This document shows positions 34,882 through 49,157 of a stretch of 64,000 nucleotides of DNA, piece by piece. Position 1 is the first letter of the stretch, and every line of letters starts with the position of its first letter. The translations under genes were made by a program, and so were the position numbers. The stretch lies in contig JARUPY010000252.1 of assembly GCA_029817715.1 (NCBI GenBank), forward strand, positions 868,001 to 932,000, written 5' to 3'. Below the pieces are notes generated by a model. The model was not told where the DNA came from. It did no database searches and saw only the letters and a list, made by a program, of their open reading frames with translations. This DNA is from Melastoma dodecandrum. Taxonomy: Eukaryota > Streptophyta > Magnoliopsida > Myrtales > Melastomataceae.

Positions 34882-36453
34882 TGGAATAAGGCTCCCTACT
34901 CTTGGAAGTCAGGAAAACGTGCAGTGTTTTATTCGCCTACCGAGATTGCGAATACCCAATCTTCCTGTGGCAAAGGCCACTATGTACTTCTGTCTCATAT
35001 CTTGAGCCATTACTCTGATCTGCAGAGGATAATAATTGGAAGAATTTTGAGGCCAAAAAGTTCACTGAGGATACAAGTGTTCTGATTGAAGCTTTGGGAT
35101 GCTGATTTTAAATGTTCTTCTTGTGAATGATCGTACGCACAATCAAGTGCAATTATTTAGATCAAAGTACTTGAACTCACGATCCGTTATAATCGGGAAT
35201 AAACACATCCCTTTGCATCTTAAGCCCGTCGACATAGCTTGGTATGATAAACGCACTGTCAGTTATGGTCACCTTAGTGAAGAGCATTGATCGCGATATG
35301 TTACATGTGCGCCTTCCATTCTGGACGCTTCTTCGATAATCATCAGTAACTAGGAATAAGACCCCAATTGCTTGAGCGTAGCTAGGAGGGCCATGATGCC
35401 TGCGCCCACGATGGTGGTTGACAGGTTGAAAACGGTATCGGAGTAGGACTGCCGTCGTCGGGGTGGTGGCCTGCCTGACCCGTGATTTTGGGGTAAGAGA
35501 GAGTCATATCGGCCTGCTTTCCCTTTAGACGGACGGAGGGGTCAGGGGAAATGAAATTGGAGGACGGCATTTAAAGAAGTTTGGTCGAATGGGACGCGTT
35601 TCAGATAAATGGTGGACGACCGGACAAGGGAATTTGGGCCTGGCTGGCCTTGTTACTATTTTACTTAATGTGAGTGGACTTCATTAAGACCGCCCCCTTT
35701 ACTTTATCCTCCTAACCACAGAGAATCTGTCTTTCTTTCTTTCCTTTTCTTTGGATAGGAATAAGCCAATACAATAATGTTGACGACGACGTGTGTGTGT
35801 GTGAGGGGGGTTGATAAATGTGAGGTGGGGTTAATAATGTGCATGTGCATGTGCATGCGAACGACCACCTTCACCTGCCTGACATATCAAAAATATTTTA
35901 TGAGAGAATTCAGCAAACAGAAATAGAATAAAAATAAAAAAATTGTCGATTCTCTCTTTCTGCCTTAATATTGGTTGATCTATTCTAAGAATAATATATA
36001 ATATATCAAACAAACAGTAAGTGGAAGTTGTTCCTCCTCCTCCGCCTAGACCTCGGATCCTCCCACAAACCCCATCTCTCACTAGAACTCGATTCGCACA
36101 TGGTTTGGGGGATCAAACATGTAAAACCAACCTCTTCGTCATCAAATTTACCAAAAAATAAAAGGTTCATTTTTATGATATTATGTATTTTTCCAGGGGT
36201 TGCCAGCTTAGGACAAATTTGCCACCACCCCACCCAGCCCGCCCTTTGTCTTTTTAAGGTGGGTGGACAGACAGACATACTCATGGAATCGGGACAAAAG
36301 GAAATAAAAAAGAAGACAGCAAAGCAAACAAAGACGGACGGTGGGGGAAGCACATTGGCGATCCCAGGCCCCTGTTTTACTCGGAACCTCCTTGGAATCC
36401 TCCCTTTTCTCCCCCCTTTCCCCCTTCTTGCTCCGGTTTTTGGGTCGGGAATA
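34882..36453. other. Intergenic, promoter of squalene epoxidase
   Basis: 3' flank of the DUF3054 gene, then promoter and leader of squalene epoxidase. It contains GT (35791-35802) and CATGTG (35839-35858) microsatellites. No other gene was seen. Confidence 0.5.
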
Positions 36454-40342
<3,889 letters not shown>

Positions 40343-40734
40343 GTGTAAGGTCCTGATGTCGACATCTGACTTCGAGTCCAATTGCGTGGAGGTTGCTTTC
40401 TAATCTGGATGATCTGTGGTTTAGATGTTTACCCTTTTCCTGTCCTGCGGCCTTGGTGTGTTGTAATTCGTGGACAATGTCTAAGGTTTTTGTTTGCGTG
40501 GCTGGTTTGTTCATACCTTTTGGTTTAGCTAAGAAAGCAAAGTGTATTTGGTACATGTTCACCAATATATCGTCGCAGTTAGCGGTTGCGATTCATTTGA
40601 TTCACTGATTGATGGTTTACACAATGCAGGTGAAATTTCACTAGAAAGAAAATGACGCCCAAATCCAACGCTGACGCGATTCTTATTTTATGCACATCTT
40701 GCTGATGATAAATGATGCGCGGTAGAAATAGTCC
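40343..40734. other. Tail-to-tail spacer between SQE and BCAT
   Basis: Only 392 bases separate the two stop codons, so both 3' UTRs lie here and may overlap as antisense ends. No other feature was seen. Confidence 0.6.
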
Positions 40735-42565
40735 CTAGTCGATTTCCATGACCCATCCATGCTTATCCTCTGTCTCCCCTGTCTGGATGCCGACGAGTGT
40801 TTCGTACAGTTTCTGGCAGGCCATCCGACCACCCGTCCTGAACTCGATCCTGTTTTTTTACCAGTTTATTCGATCTTGGATTGAGAAATCGTCGAAGAAG
40901 CCCGAATTTCTTATGAAAACATAACGAACGCACCTTCTGTCCTGATAGGTTATGCTGCCAACCGAGGCGACCACTACTGCAGTTCCAGTGCAGAATACTT
41001 CGTCTGCTTCGAGCAATTCTTCCACGGGAATCACACGCTCCTCTACCTGTTTTTGATTTGCTGGTTCCCGTAAAAAGTTCGGAAATAAGGCGGTTATGCC
41101 AAGAGGAGGAGGCTCACCTCGTAACCTAGATCTCGGGATAGTTCGATGATGCTCCTTCTAGTGATGCCGGAAAGGATCGTCCCTTTAGTCGCGGGGGTAG
41201 AAAGAACATTGCCCTGAAAAGCCGATGCTCATAATGCTTTCCCTGAACAAAAATCAATTCACTGGATCTTGATCAAACCTTCAGCATAAAGATGTTGCAT
41301 GAAGAAACTTCCTCTATATTCCTGTGGCTGATGGAGTCGAGATACAATACGTCGGAAAATCCCCTTTCCTTTGCGCTCGTCAGCGCCTTCAAAACCTGAA
41401 TGGAAAGGACACAAGCATGAGCTCACTACAAAGATTTAGATATGGTCTGTCGGTTAATTCACTGTTTGTGTACAGGCGCATAATTGGATATTGTCTTGAC
41501 GCCGCCAGTGCCGCCACGAGAAGCACGATCAAATTTTTCCTCGACGTATAAGTTCAGTGGCGCCGTCCCTTCCTGTATTCCAGAAGCATCACCACTCAGA
41601 AGCAGTTGCACAGACTGAGACCACGGAGGCAGAGCATGAGTTTAAAGTAGTGGACGACCGACTTCACCTTGAAATAGTTGCGGACAGGAGAGGCATAGAT
41701 CATGAACGTGTATTCGGGAGAGGGGCTGAGCCCCAGAATAGGACCACTTCCTACTAGCAGTGGTCTGATGTAAAGAGAGCCTCGTCCTGGCGGAGGAACC
41801 TTAACCAAAATCACAGATTAAATAACAGTATTTTGTCGAGAAGAGGTAAACACGACGGAAGAACATGGCATGTATATACCCATCTCTTGTTGGCAAGAGC
41901 GGTCTGTTTAACGGCATCGATGAACTGATCGACGGTAGGGGAAGGCATACACATCCTTTCAGCACCGTATCTCATCCGAATCGCGTTCTGCTCTGGCCGA
42001 AACAGCAGGAGGCTCCCGTTTTCTTTCCTATGTGCTTTCAACCCTTCGAATAACCCCTGCTTCCACTCAAAAAACCCAGCAGTGAGCCATCTTTAGCGCA
42101 TCACTATCCGCAAACCTTGAGTCGTTATTACCTGGCCATAGTTCAAGACACCAGCGGAAGGGCTGAGTTCGATGTTCCCGTAGGGACTGATCCGACCCCT
42201 CTCGAACACACTGTCCTTGGCACATTTCATGACGTACATGTAATCCGTCGGCACGAGGCCGAACCCGAGCTTGTCCCAGTCGACATCCGCGTACTCCTTG
42301 TCCTTATGCTCACTGCCCACCACAATCCGCACCACCGAAACAAACAAAACATCAAGCCAACCTCCGAGGAACTCTCTCTCGGGGGTGAGGTGGTTGATAT
42401 TCGCGTCACAAACCTGAAAGCGGGCTCCTCGCAGGCGTGCTGGAGAGACGACGCGGCCTGGGACGTGTACCGACCGCAGCCGGTCTCACCTACCCGGGAT
42501 CCGAAGTTGAACAGGGAAGGGGTGATCCTGAGATTCGCCCGGCCAAGGATCCTGGTGGAAATCAT
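40735..42565 (-). CDS. BCAT: Branched-chain amino acid aminotransferase
   Basis: Nine exons in minus order: 42565-42414, 42312-42132, 42056-41880, 41799-41668, 41572-41474, 41395-41279, 41213-41118, 41046-40934, 40849-40735; 1182 bases, 393 residues. The first 40-50 residues ([20 protein letters not shown]) are basic and hydroxylated with few acids, like a mitochondrial presequence. The fold-IV transaminase core follows: [60 protein letters not shown] and [11 protein letters not shown]. The PLP lysine is Lys240 in [38 protein letters not shown] and HGWVMEID close it. The enzyme interconverts Leu, Ile and Val with their 2-oxo acids. Organelle targeting is inferred and a plastid location is possible. 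Confidence 0.95.
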
Positions 42566-44193
42566 GATGGCCCCCCTTCCTTTACAGATCCCAACCTCCT
42601 TGTCCTAAAACCACCCCCCCCCCCCCCCCCCCGGAACAAACGACAGGACGAGGGACAGACTTCTGGAAGAAGACTCTGGTTGTGGAGAGAGGCGGAGGAT
42701 TTGCATGCAAATGAAATGGTAAGTCTGACCAGAGGATGAACAACCCCAAAAGCCTCAGAGAAACGTTTCATTTATTGCACGAGACGAGACTCAACACGTA
42801 ACGATCCCTTGCATTATTATTATTATTTCCATAAATTAAAAAAGAAAAGGAACAATTGGGTTTGGCTTTAGGACAAACATTTTAATTGCGGTGATTTTGT
42901 AATTAGAGAAGGAAAGGAGAAAAGAACTTGTGGGGACGTGGGAGAACTGGGAATGCACATCCCATAAAGGGTTGGATTATTTGCAGCAGGAGAGGGACAC
43001 GAGGTGGGGGGGTGGGTTGGGCTTCCAGGTCATGTCCCCGTCTACATCCAAGAAAAAGAGTTTCGGCCATTGTCTTGCTTCCAATAGCCAACTGGGAATT
43101 TTTTTTCCGGATAAATCCAATATTTTTTTTTTTTACTTAATTTGGTTGTTAGCTGGAGTGCTGACCGATCCAATTCCACAAGGAGTTATTCATTTGGAAC
43201 AACAAAAAGAGATGAAACCACGCACGTGAATGGGGAGGAGCTCACGCATTTGCCAAAAATACCATATTTCTAGCAACGTGCACTGTCGGGATATGGGAAA
43301 TGGAGGAGCTCTGTTTCCCATTAGTCGGCAAAAGTTTTAAAATTTCTCTGGCAGTTCATTCTACTTCCGAAACGCGAATTTGAGACCCTATTTAGACATA
43401 GTTCTTTACAAATGGAACTCATTTTCTCGGTTCTAACTTGCTGTCCTAATGAATAAAATACTTGACCATATTCCTGCACCGCTTAGTAACAGTTGGAATC
43501 AATGGAAGGTTGGTTGTTGATTGGGACGAGAAAAAGCAAATAGGAGTTTTAAGGTTACTAGTGAGAAAAAGTAGATAAGGACATGGGAAATGAAAAGCAG
43601 CACTAGGAAGAAGCCGATAAGGACTGAGTTCTATCCCTTCCCACCAAACACGTAGATGTGCGTGCCACACGTGAAACCCGCCGGGCATGATTGGTCTCAC
43701 CTCACCCTTCTCCCAACCATACTCTTCTAAGAACGCATGGAATGATTGGGAGGCAACTGCGACTGCCTGAAACTGAGGCCAGCCGGCAGTGTCCCCCATC
43801 CAGAACGTCATCCTGGGCTCCTCCACATCCACCATCCACTCCCACAAACCCCTGCCTTAAAAGGAACATTCCTCCATTCATAGGTTTCTTCCCAAGGATT
43901 CCTAGAAAAATATCCTCGAATTCGATCTTAAGGTTGTCCTAGACCACATCGGCACTGGATTCTGACCCGGTGAAATAGTAGTCATTTGCGTCTGAGTAAG
44001 ACAGGGAACACCCCAGCACACCGAATAGCTGCGAGTTTTTCCACAATGATTTTATCTGAGGAATATCGTCGAACGGGTTCCGGACATACAACATGGTATA
44101 ACAAACACGTACACGTGGCGAGAAAAGTGGAAAGCAGCAATCAATAGTTCCCGCAACAGAAAGCAAAGCCGGCTCGCTCGCGACAATGGGAGT
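42566..44193. other. Intergenic between BCAT and PSRP6
   Basis: BCAT promoter and PSRP6 3' flank, with a 19-base poly-C run at 42614-42632 about 50 bases upstream of the BCAT ATG. No gene was supported; the frame at 43446-43847 minus shows no recognisable motif. Confidence 0.5.
42614..42632 (+). repeat. Poly-C tract in BCAT leader or promoter
   Basis: Nineteen C on the plus strand, hence G on the BCAT sense strand, about 50 bases before its start codon. If transcribed, it would put a G-run in the 5' UTR. Confidence 0.85.
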
Positions 44194-44508
44194 TCAACCG
44201 GAAGCATCGGGAAGCTCCGGCGGGGCAGGGGCGGCAGCCTCGACTAGGGTCCAGTCGGGAGGGAGGGGAGGGAGGGGGGTGCGGACGGTGGGCTTGCGGT
44301 TGACGTCCCAGGGCTGAGTCTTGCGGGGCCGTGTCTTCATGTGGTGCTTGGTTGCCTTCTTCTGCGGCCTCGACGAGCACTCTATACCCACCCTCAGAGA
44401 CGAAGATCCCCCGCACTTGCCTTGGACACCGTCGAAAGAGGGGCGTACGGAGAATGCCGACATCAAGGGAACCAACCGAGCCCCGAACACCGCTGATGTC
44501 GTCGCCAT
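44194..44508 (-). CDS. PSRP6: Plastid-specific 50S ribosomal protein 6 (PSRP6)
   Basis: A single-exon frame of 104 residues from the ATG at 44508 (MATTSAVFGARLVPL). About 45 residues of Ser/Ala/Arg/Val-rich sequence form a plastid transit peptide. The mature part has the family core: IECSSRPQKKATKHHMKTRPRKTQPWDVNRKPTVRTPLPPLPPDW, split here by description as a basic RPQKKATKHH stretch, then KTQPWDVNRKPT and the proline run PLPPLPPDW. It is a small basic protein of the chloroplast large ribosomal subunit with no bacterial counterpart. An upstream in-frame ATG at 44613 would add 35 residues without family resemblance, so it was not used. Confidence 0.85.
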   Translation of the reverse strand: MATTSAVFGARLVPLMSAFSVRPSFDGVQGKCGGSSSLRVGIECSSRPQKKATKHHMKTRPRKTQPWDVNRKPTVRTPLPPLPPDWTLVEAAAPAPPELPDASG

Positions 44509-45699
44509 CGCTGAACCGACGCCAAAAAACCACGAACGTAAAGAGATTGATTCCGGATAAGAGGAGAGAGTCGAAATCAAACCGTTGCTCGTTTTATGGG
44601 CCGAGGCCCCCATAATTTAATGGGCCTAAAACTTTAGTGTGGTGGCCCATATGAAGGCCCATAAAGGGATGGAATGAATCAGGCGTGGTGTCAGGTCGCA
44701 TCATGTGTTTATGGGAAAAGATTATTCTCGATGTTTCGTAGTGCTTTCGGTGCCTCCATCTTTTTGGTGATTGAAAGTGAAACCCGCGCATTTATTCCTA
44801 TGTTACCACCACCTATCACACTTGTCATGCATGTTTTTTCTTTATGAATTTTAACCTTTTAAAAATAGTACTATAATATTATAACGTAACTTCATCATAA
44901 TCTAAACTTACAGTATTTAAACTTAATAAATTATTAAAACTTACAGTATTTCAAACTACAAAAATATTAAAAACACAATATGTTTCATGAAATTAAAATA
45001 CTAACTTGAACAGAAACTTGTGCACGCGATCGACTTGCATTACTTAATGCATACTCGGATACCAGTACGAACCATAATTCATTATTTTTATGTTTATTTG
45101 GGACTCATTCGCTTCAATTCAAATTATTTAAATTTAGTATGTTTTTTTTAAAACCCGAGTACGAAATATTGCGTCGATAGTAAAAAATACGTTTAGTTAA
45201 CTCGCCGCCCGCTTTAATTACTAGAAATAGTTGTCGCCCTTTTCTTTGTCCCGTAAAATCAATCACATGAGAGGCCGACCTCCCCTCGCGGAAGGAATCA
45301 GTAGTGAAGTGAGGTCGGTCCACCTGGGTGGAGAAACAGTACAATCATTCCGGCTATGATAATCGATAGAATTAGGTGGGACCAGCCCCTACACTTCCCT
45401 AGCAGGCTTTTATCTGACGTCTGGAAATGTCGTGTTACAAAGAAAAGGGAGACTTACCTTTTTCTACATTGCAATATCTCACTGTGAATTACTAATCTTT
45501 CACAATATTTCACTACAATAACGAAAAACCTCCGAGCTTACAAATCAACATTACATATGAATAAAAGTATTGCCAATCAAGGCGGAATATATTACATATT
45601 AATTCAAAAGAACCGGGGCATTCATCCCTAATCGAATTTACAAGCAATTAGTTTCATGATAGAGTCCTCTCTCGCCAGCACTACTACTATCTTTGTCCA
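44509..45699. other. Intergenic, A/T-rich
   Basis: PSRP6 promoter and EPFL 3' flank. A 15-base direct repeat (AAACTTACAGTATTT) occurs at 44904-44918 and 44937-44951. No gene was recognised. Confidence 0.5.
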
Positions 45700-46139
45700 T
45701 CATGGGTTGAAGAGATGGTCCCCGCATTTGCACTTCCATGTCATGGGCTTGTAATTCGACACGTCATCCCCTCTGGCGCAGTACGCGACGTCCCTGGAGG
45801 AACGGCCCCAAACCTGCCGCGCCACGGGGACCTGGACCGCCGAGCACCGGGCGCAGCTCCTGCACCTCCTCTCGCACCTGGGGGGGCTCGATCCGATCAC
45901 GGACTGTCCGACTGCCTCCCTCGCTCCTCCCCCATCTTCAGCTCCCTTGGGATTGCTGCGATCAAGGCCCTCGAACACCCTGCCTGAGACGTGATCACAT
46001 CTGTGAAGGAGATCACAAGAACTACAATGTAGGCGTGGAGAGAAGGGGGTGGTGGTGGGGGGGGTTCTCGTTAGTTACCTTCGGCCGAGTACCGGTCATG
46101 AATCGAGCTGGACAGGATCAGTAACAAGGCGGACGTCAT
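45700..46139 (-). CDS. EPF-like (EPFL) secreted cysteine-rich peptide
   Basis: Two exons in minus order, 46139-46079 and 45983-45700, joined in phase 1; 345 bases, 114 residues. The C-terminal domain is diagnostic: IGSSPPRCERRC, CSAVQVPV, then ARGDDVSNYKPMTWKCKCG and a final FNP. EPFL peptides are secreted ligands for ERECTA-family and TMM receptors that pattern stomata, leaf margins, ovules and inflorescences. The SNYKPM-WKCKCG form resembles EPFL1-3 more than EPF1/2 or EPFL9. The N terminus MTSALLLILSSS has only a short hydrophobic core, weak for a signal peptide. A nearby upstream ATG (MSSPTTTTIFGIAFVV) is in another frame and hits a stop, so a sequence error or missed exon is possible. 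The domain has seven cysteines, an odd number. Confidence 0.82.
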
Positions 46140-46677
46140 TAGGGCTCTACATATTGAACAACAAATGCGATGCCGAAGATGGTGGTTGTGGTCGGGCTGG
46201 ACATTATTCTTCCCCATTTTTCAGCTCGACCCCGAAAAGGGTATGGGCTAAAAAGGATAAGGAGGTAAATGGGAAGTGGAAAGTGGGAAAGAGTTGGTGT
46301 GTGGGACTGGGTTATAACACGAAGGGCTGAGATCTTGGAGTGTGTGTGAGTGTGTTCTTTCGAAAAGATAGAAAAAGGGACACCACCGGGGAGAACTGTT
46401 TTGCGTATTCCTCGTTGCCTCTTCCTCTTTCTCCTTTTAAATATTTTGTATCTCCACTTCTATTTATACGTCTTTTTAACACCTAATAACTTATAATTCC
46501 ATCATGGATGGTTGGTGGGGGGGGTGGGGGGGGTAAAAGGTCGTCGCCAAACAGGAGACGAGAGAAAATTTTGCAGGGTGGGAAAAACAGTGAGTGTTGG
46601 AAAAAGCAGAGGGCATTTGGGGGGGGGGGGAACGCGCACGCAAAATTGCAACACACGGAGGAGGAATTCAAATTTTA
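46140..46677. other. EPFL promoter region
   Basis: No gene on either strand. Poly-G runs occur near 46516-46535 and 46618-46630. A foldback element follows. Confidence 0.45.
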
Positions 46678-47242
46678 TACGAAAATACGATTAATTTTCA
46701 AAAAAATTATGAAATACGGTTCGAGTTTCGTAAAATATAATTTTATCGTCGAAGGGGCGCGTTTAAAATGCAAAGAGGGTGAATTTTGAAAACCTGTCCC
46801 TCATATAAATTGGCAGGGGCGGGTTCCTCAACACTTAGTAAAAATATTCATTCTTCAGAAGGAGGGGTGTCTAACCGGGGGCACGTTTTCAAAAACTGCC
46901 ACTTTAACTAAATAAACAATGGATGGATTTTGAAAACGCGTCCTCTTTTAAAAGGTTAGACAAAAAATTAAGCTAACTCCTGCCACAAGACGTCCCGCAA
47001 GTTTCGTAATACTTTTACCAACTCGACTAGAGGGGCAAAATCCGCCCCTTGTGCGTTTCTTAAAAGGGCGGATTTTGAGGCCCTCCCTTTTTGCTAAGTG
47101 TTGGGGACGGATTTTGAAAACTCGCAGCTTTGTATTTTAAGGAGCGCGTTTTTCAAGACGCGTCCTTCGACGGTAAAACCGTATTTTACGAAATTCAGAC
47201 CGTATTTCGTAAATTTTTTTAAAAACTAAACGTATTTTCGTA
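46678..47242. mobile_element. Foldback/MITE-like element, 565 bp
   Basis: The outer arms 46678-46755 and 47164-47242 are inverted copies (TACGAAAATACG at the left end, CGTATTTTCGTA at the right) at roughly 80% identity by eye. Pairing resumes further in: CAACACTTAGTAAAAA at 46829-46844 against TTTTTGCTAAGTGTTG at 47088-47103. Nearly the whole element can fold on itself. It has no coding capacity. No target duplication was evident. Confidence 0.65.
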
Positions 47243-49157
47243 CGAAACTCTTACATTCTTGATTTTCTAAATAAACTGTGATCACTCCTTCGATCTTCCT
47301 CGGTTTGTTTTTTTATGGTATGAGTGGCGATGGTGGGTGTGTTGGGAGCCCCGGCGGATTTCGGTACTACCCTTCTGCTTACCTTCTTTTTTTCCATTTT
47401 TAAAAAGTGCAGTAGAGTCGCAGTCGTTGTTGTTTGGCAGTGGAGAACTGTGCGTGCCAGTGCAAGCCCAACACGGCAAGTTCAATCGTCGGGACGACAT
47501 CCCACCGTCATCAGTCATACAAATAAGAATGGCAAAGAAAAGAGAATATGGATGACCAAAAAGAAGTGGGTTGAGTGTCTCCGCGAAAGGAAACCCCTTT
47601 TTTGAGGCAGATCGATATAATAGGCGCACAGCAGAAAGAAGACATTAGCCCTACTACTAAGCCCTTTTAGCGGCGTGGGGATTCGGCAAATGAGCAGCTC
47701 GAGGGAGGGAGAGAGAAGTGTCACGTGGTCGGCAGATGAATGAACACACCCCCCCCCCCCTCTCCCGGAGGGGATGTCTTTGTCTTTCCACAAACTCGAA
47801 ACGCTTCAATGTAATAACACCAGGCGTATTATATCTGCAATGTAAAAAAAAAAAATTGGGGGGGAGGGGGGAGGGGGGGTTGTACGATAAATGGACAGTG
47901 TCCTTTCTCGGTGTCGGATTCGGACACTGCATTTAAGCGGAGACTCTGGATAATATCAATAATGTCCTGGTAATGCAATTTAAAAAAAAAAAAGTCTCGT
48001 AACTTCTGAGTTCAAAACCGTGTCGTGTCAATTCTTTCTTTTTGTTTGGGGGGTGTTTCGCATTATTCGAAGCGAGACGGCTCGCGCCAGTGCCACACGC
48101 GCTTTCTCGCTGCTGTACTTGTGTGCTGTTGCAATTTTACCAGGTGATTATTGTTTCATGATGTCTTCTTGGACCGGCCCATCCCTAGGTTTGTCGGCAG
48201 GTCTACTGTGCTATGGTGGCCGGATTATCGGGGAGGTCCTTCGCCGACAAAGCTAAATAAGATTAGATCACAACGAACATGGTCTGCTGACCACATGGGC
48301 TCATGTGGCCCATTCACATGTAGACCTCCTCGTACTTTTGTCTGAAATGATTGTCTCCTGCGTCGGGCTTACGAGATGTAATGGGACAACGACATTGGAA
48401 CTCATATGGGTCATCGCATCCTGTTTGGACAGGCCCAATTAAAAGGACCCGGATTAGCCAATCTTCTCATATATTTATTAGTTCATCTTTGTTTCAAATG
48501 TCACCAATACCAGAGAAACCTTCAGCATATGGTCTTCAACTGTTATGACAAACTTGTAACCAAATGTTATACCAAAATTGGATAGAAAGAAATGAACTGA
48601 AGATGATATTTTTAATCTAATAAAGTGATCGACGTTAACTGTTCTAAAAGCCATTATAATAATGCGTAACATATTTTATATTTCATTTTTAATATCCATT
48701 GACTTCTCGATGCACATAATCTATCCGATATGAAGCCAAAGAGATTCCTACATGGACTCTTTCACGAAATCCCAAACCCCCATAACTCCGCTTGCGCCGG
48801 CTTCACCCGGAATATGCTTTACATGTATAATTTCCAAACGAGCCATATGCATTCCGTTTGAACCAACCTTACGGTGAATCTGAGTATTCAAAAAGTCCAG
48901 TTCTCCATTTGATTGGCACTCTTCAATAAATTAAGCTCAACCCTTTTAAAGTTCCAAAATGGCCACCTTAAATATATCACACGATGTAGTTGAATACAGT
49001 GTCACTAGGGAATGACTTACATTCGGCGCATAGAATACTTCCTCAGATTTCCCCGAGTAAGACATTTTCGGCATTTTATCACAATTCAATTACCACAGAG
49101 GGATCTCTACACACACGGATTTACGGCTTATTTAGGAAGCTAAGGCCGCTAGCGAGA
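47243..49157. other. Intergenic, 3' of the KNOX gene
   Basis: No gene was supported. A 12-C run lies at 47749-47760 and G-rich stretches near 47860. The frame at 48020-48256 shows no recognised family and may be from a decayed element. Confidence 0.45.

Noticed and set aside
36028..36453. Upstream in-frame extension of squalene epoxidase
   Set aside because: The frame is open, but the sequence has no resemblance to SQE N termini and lies where promoter and leader are expected.
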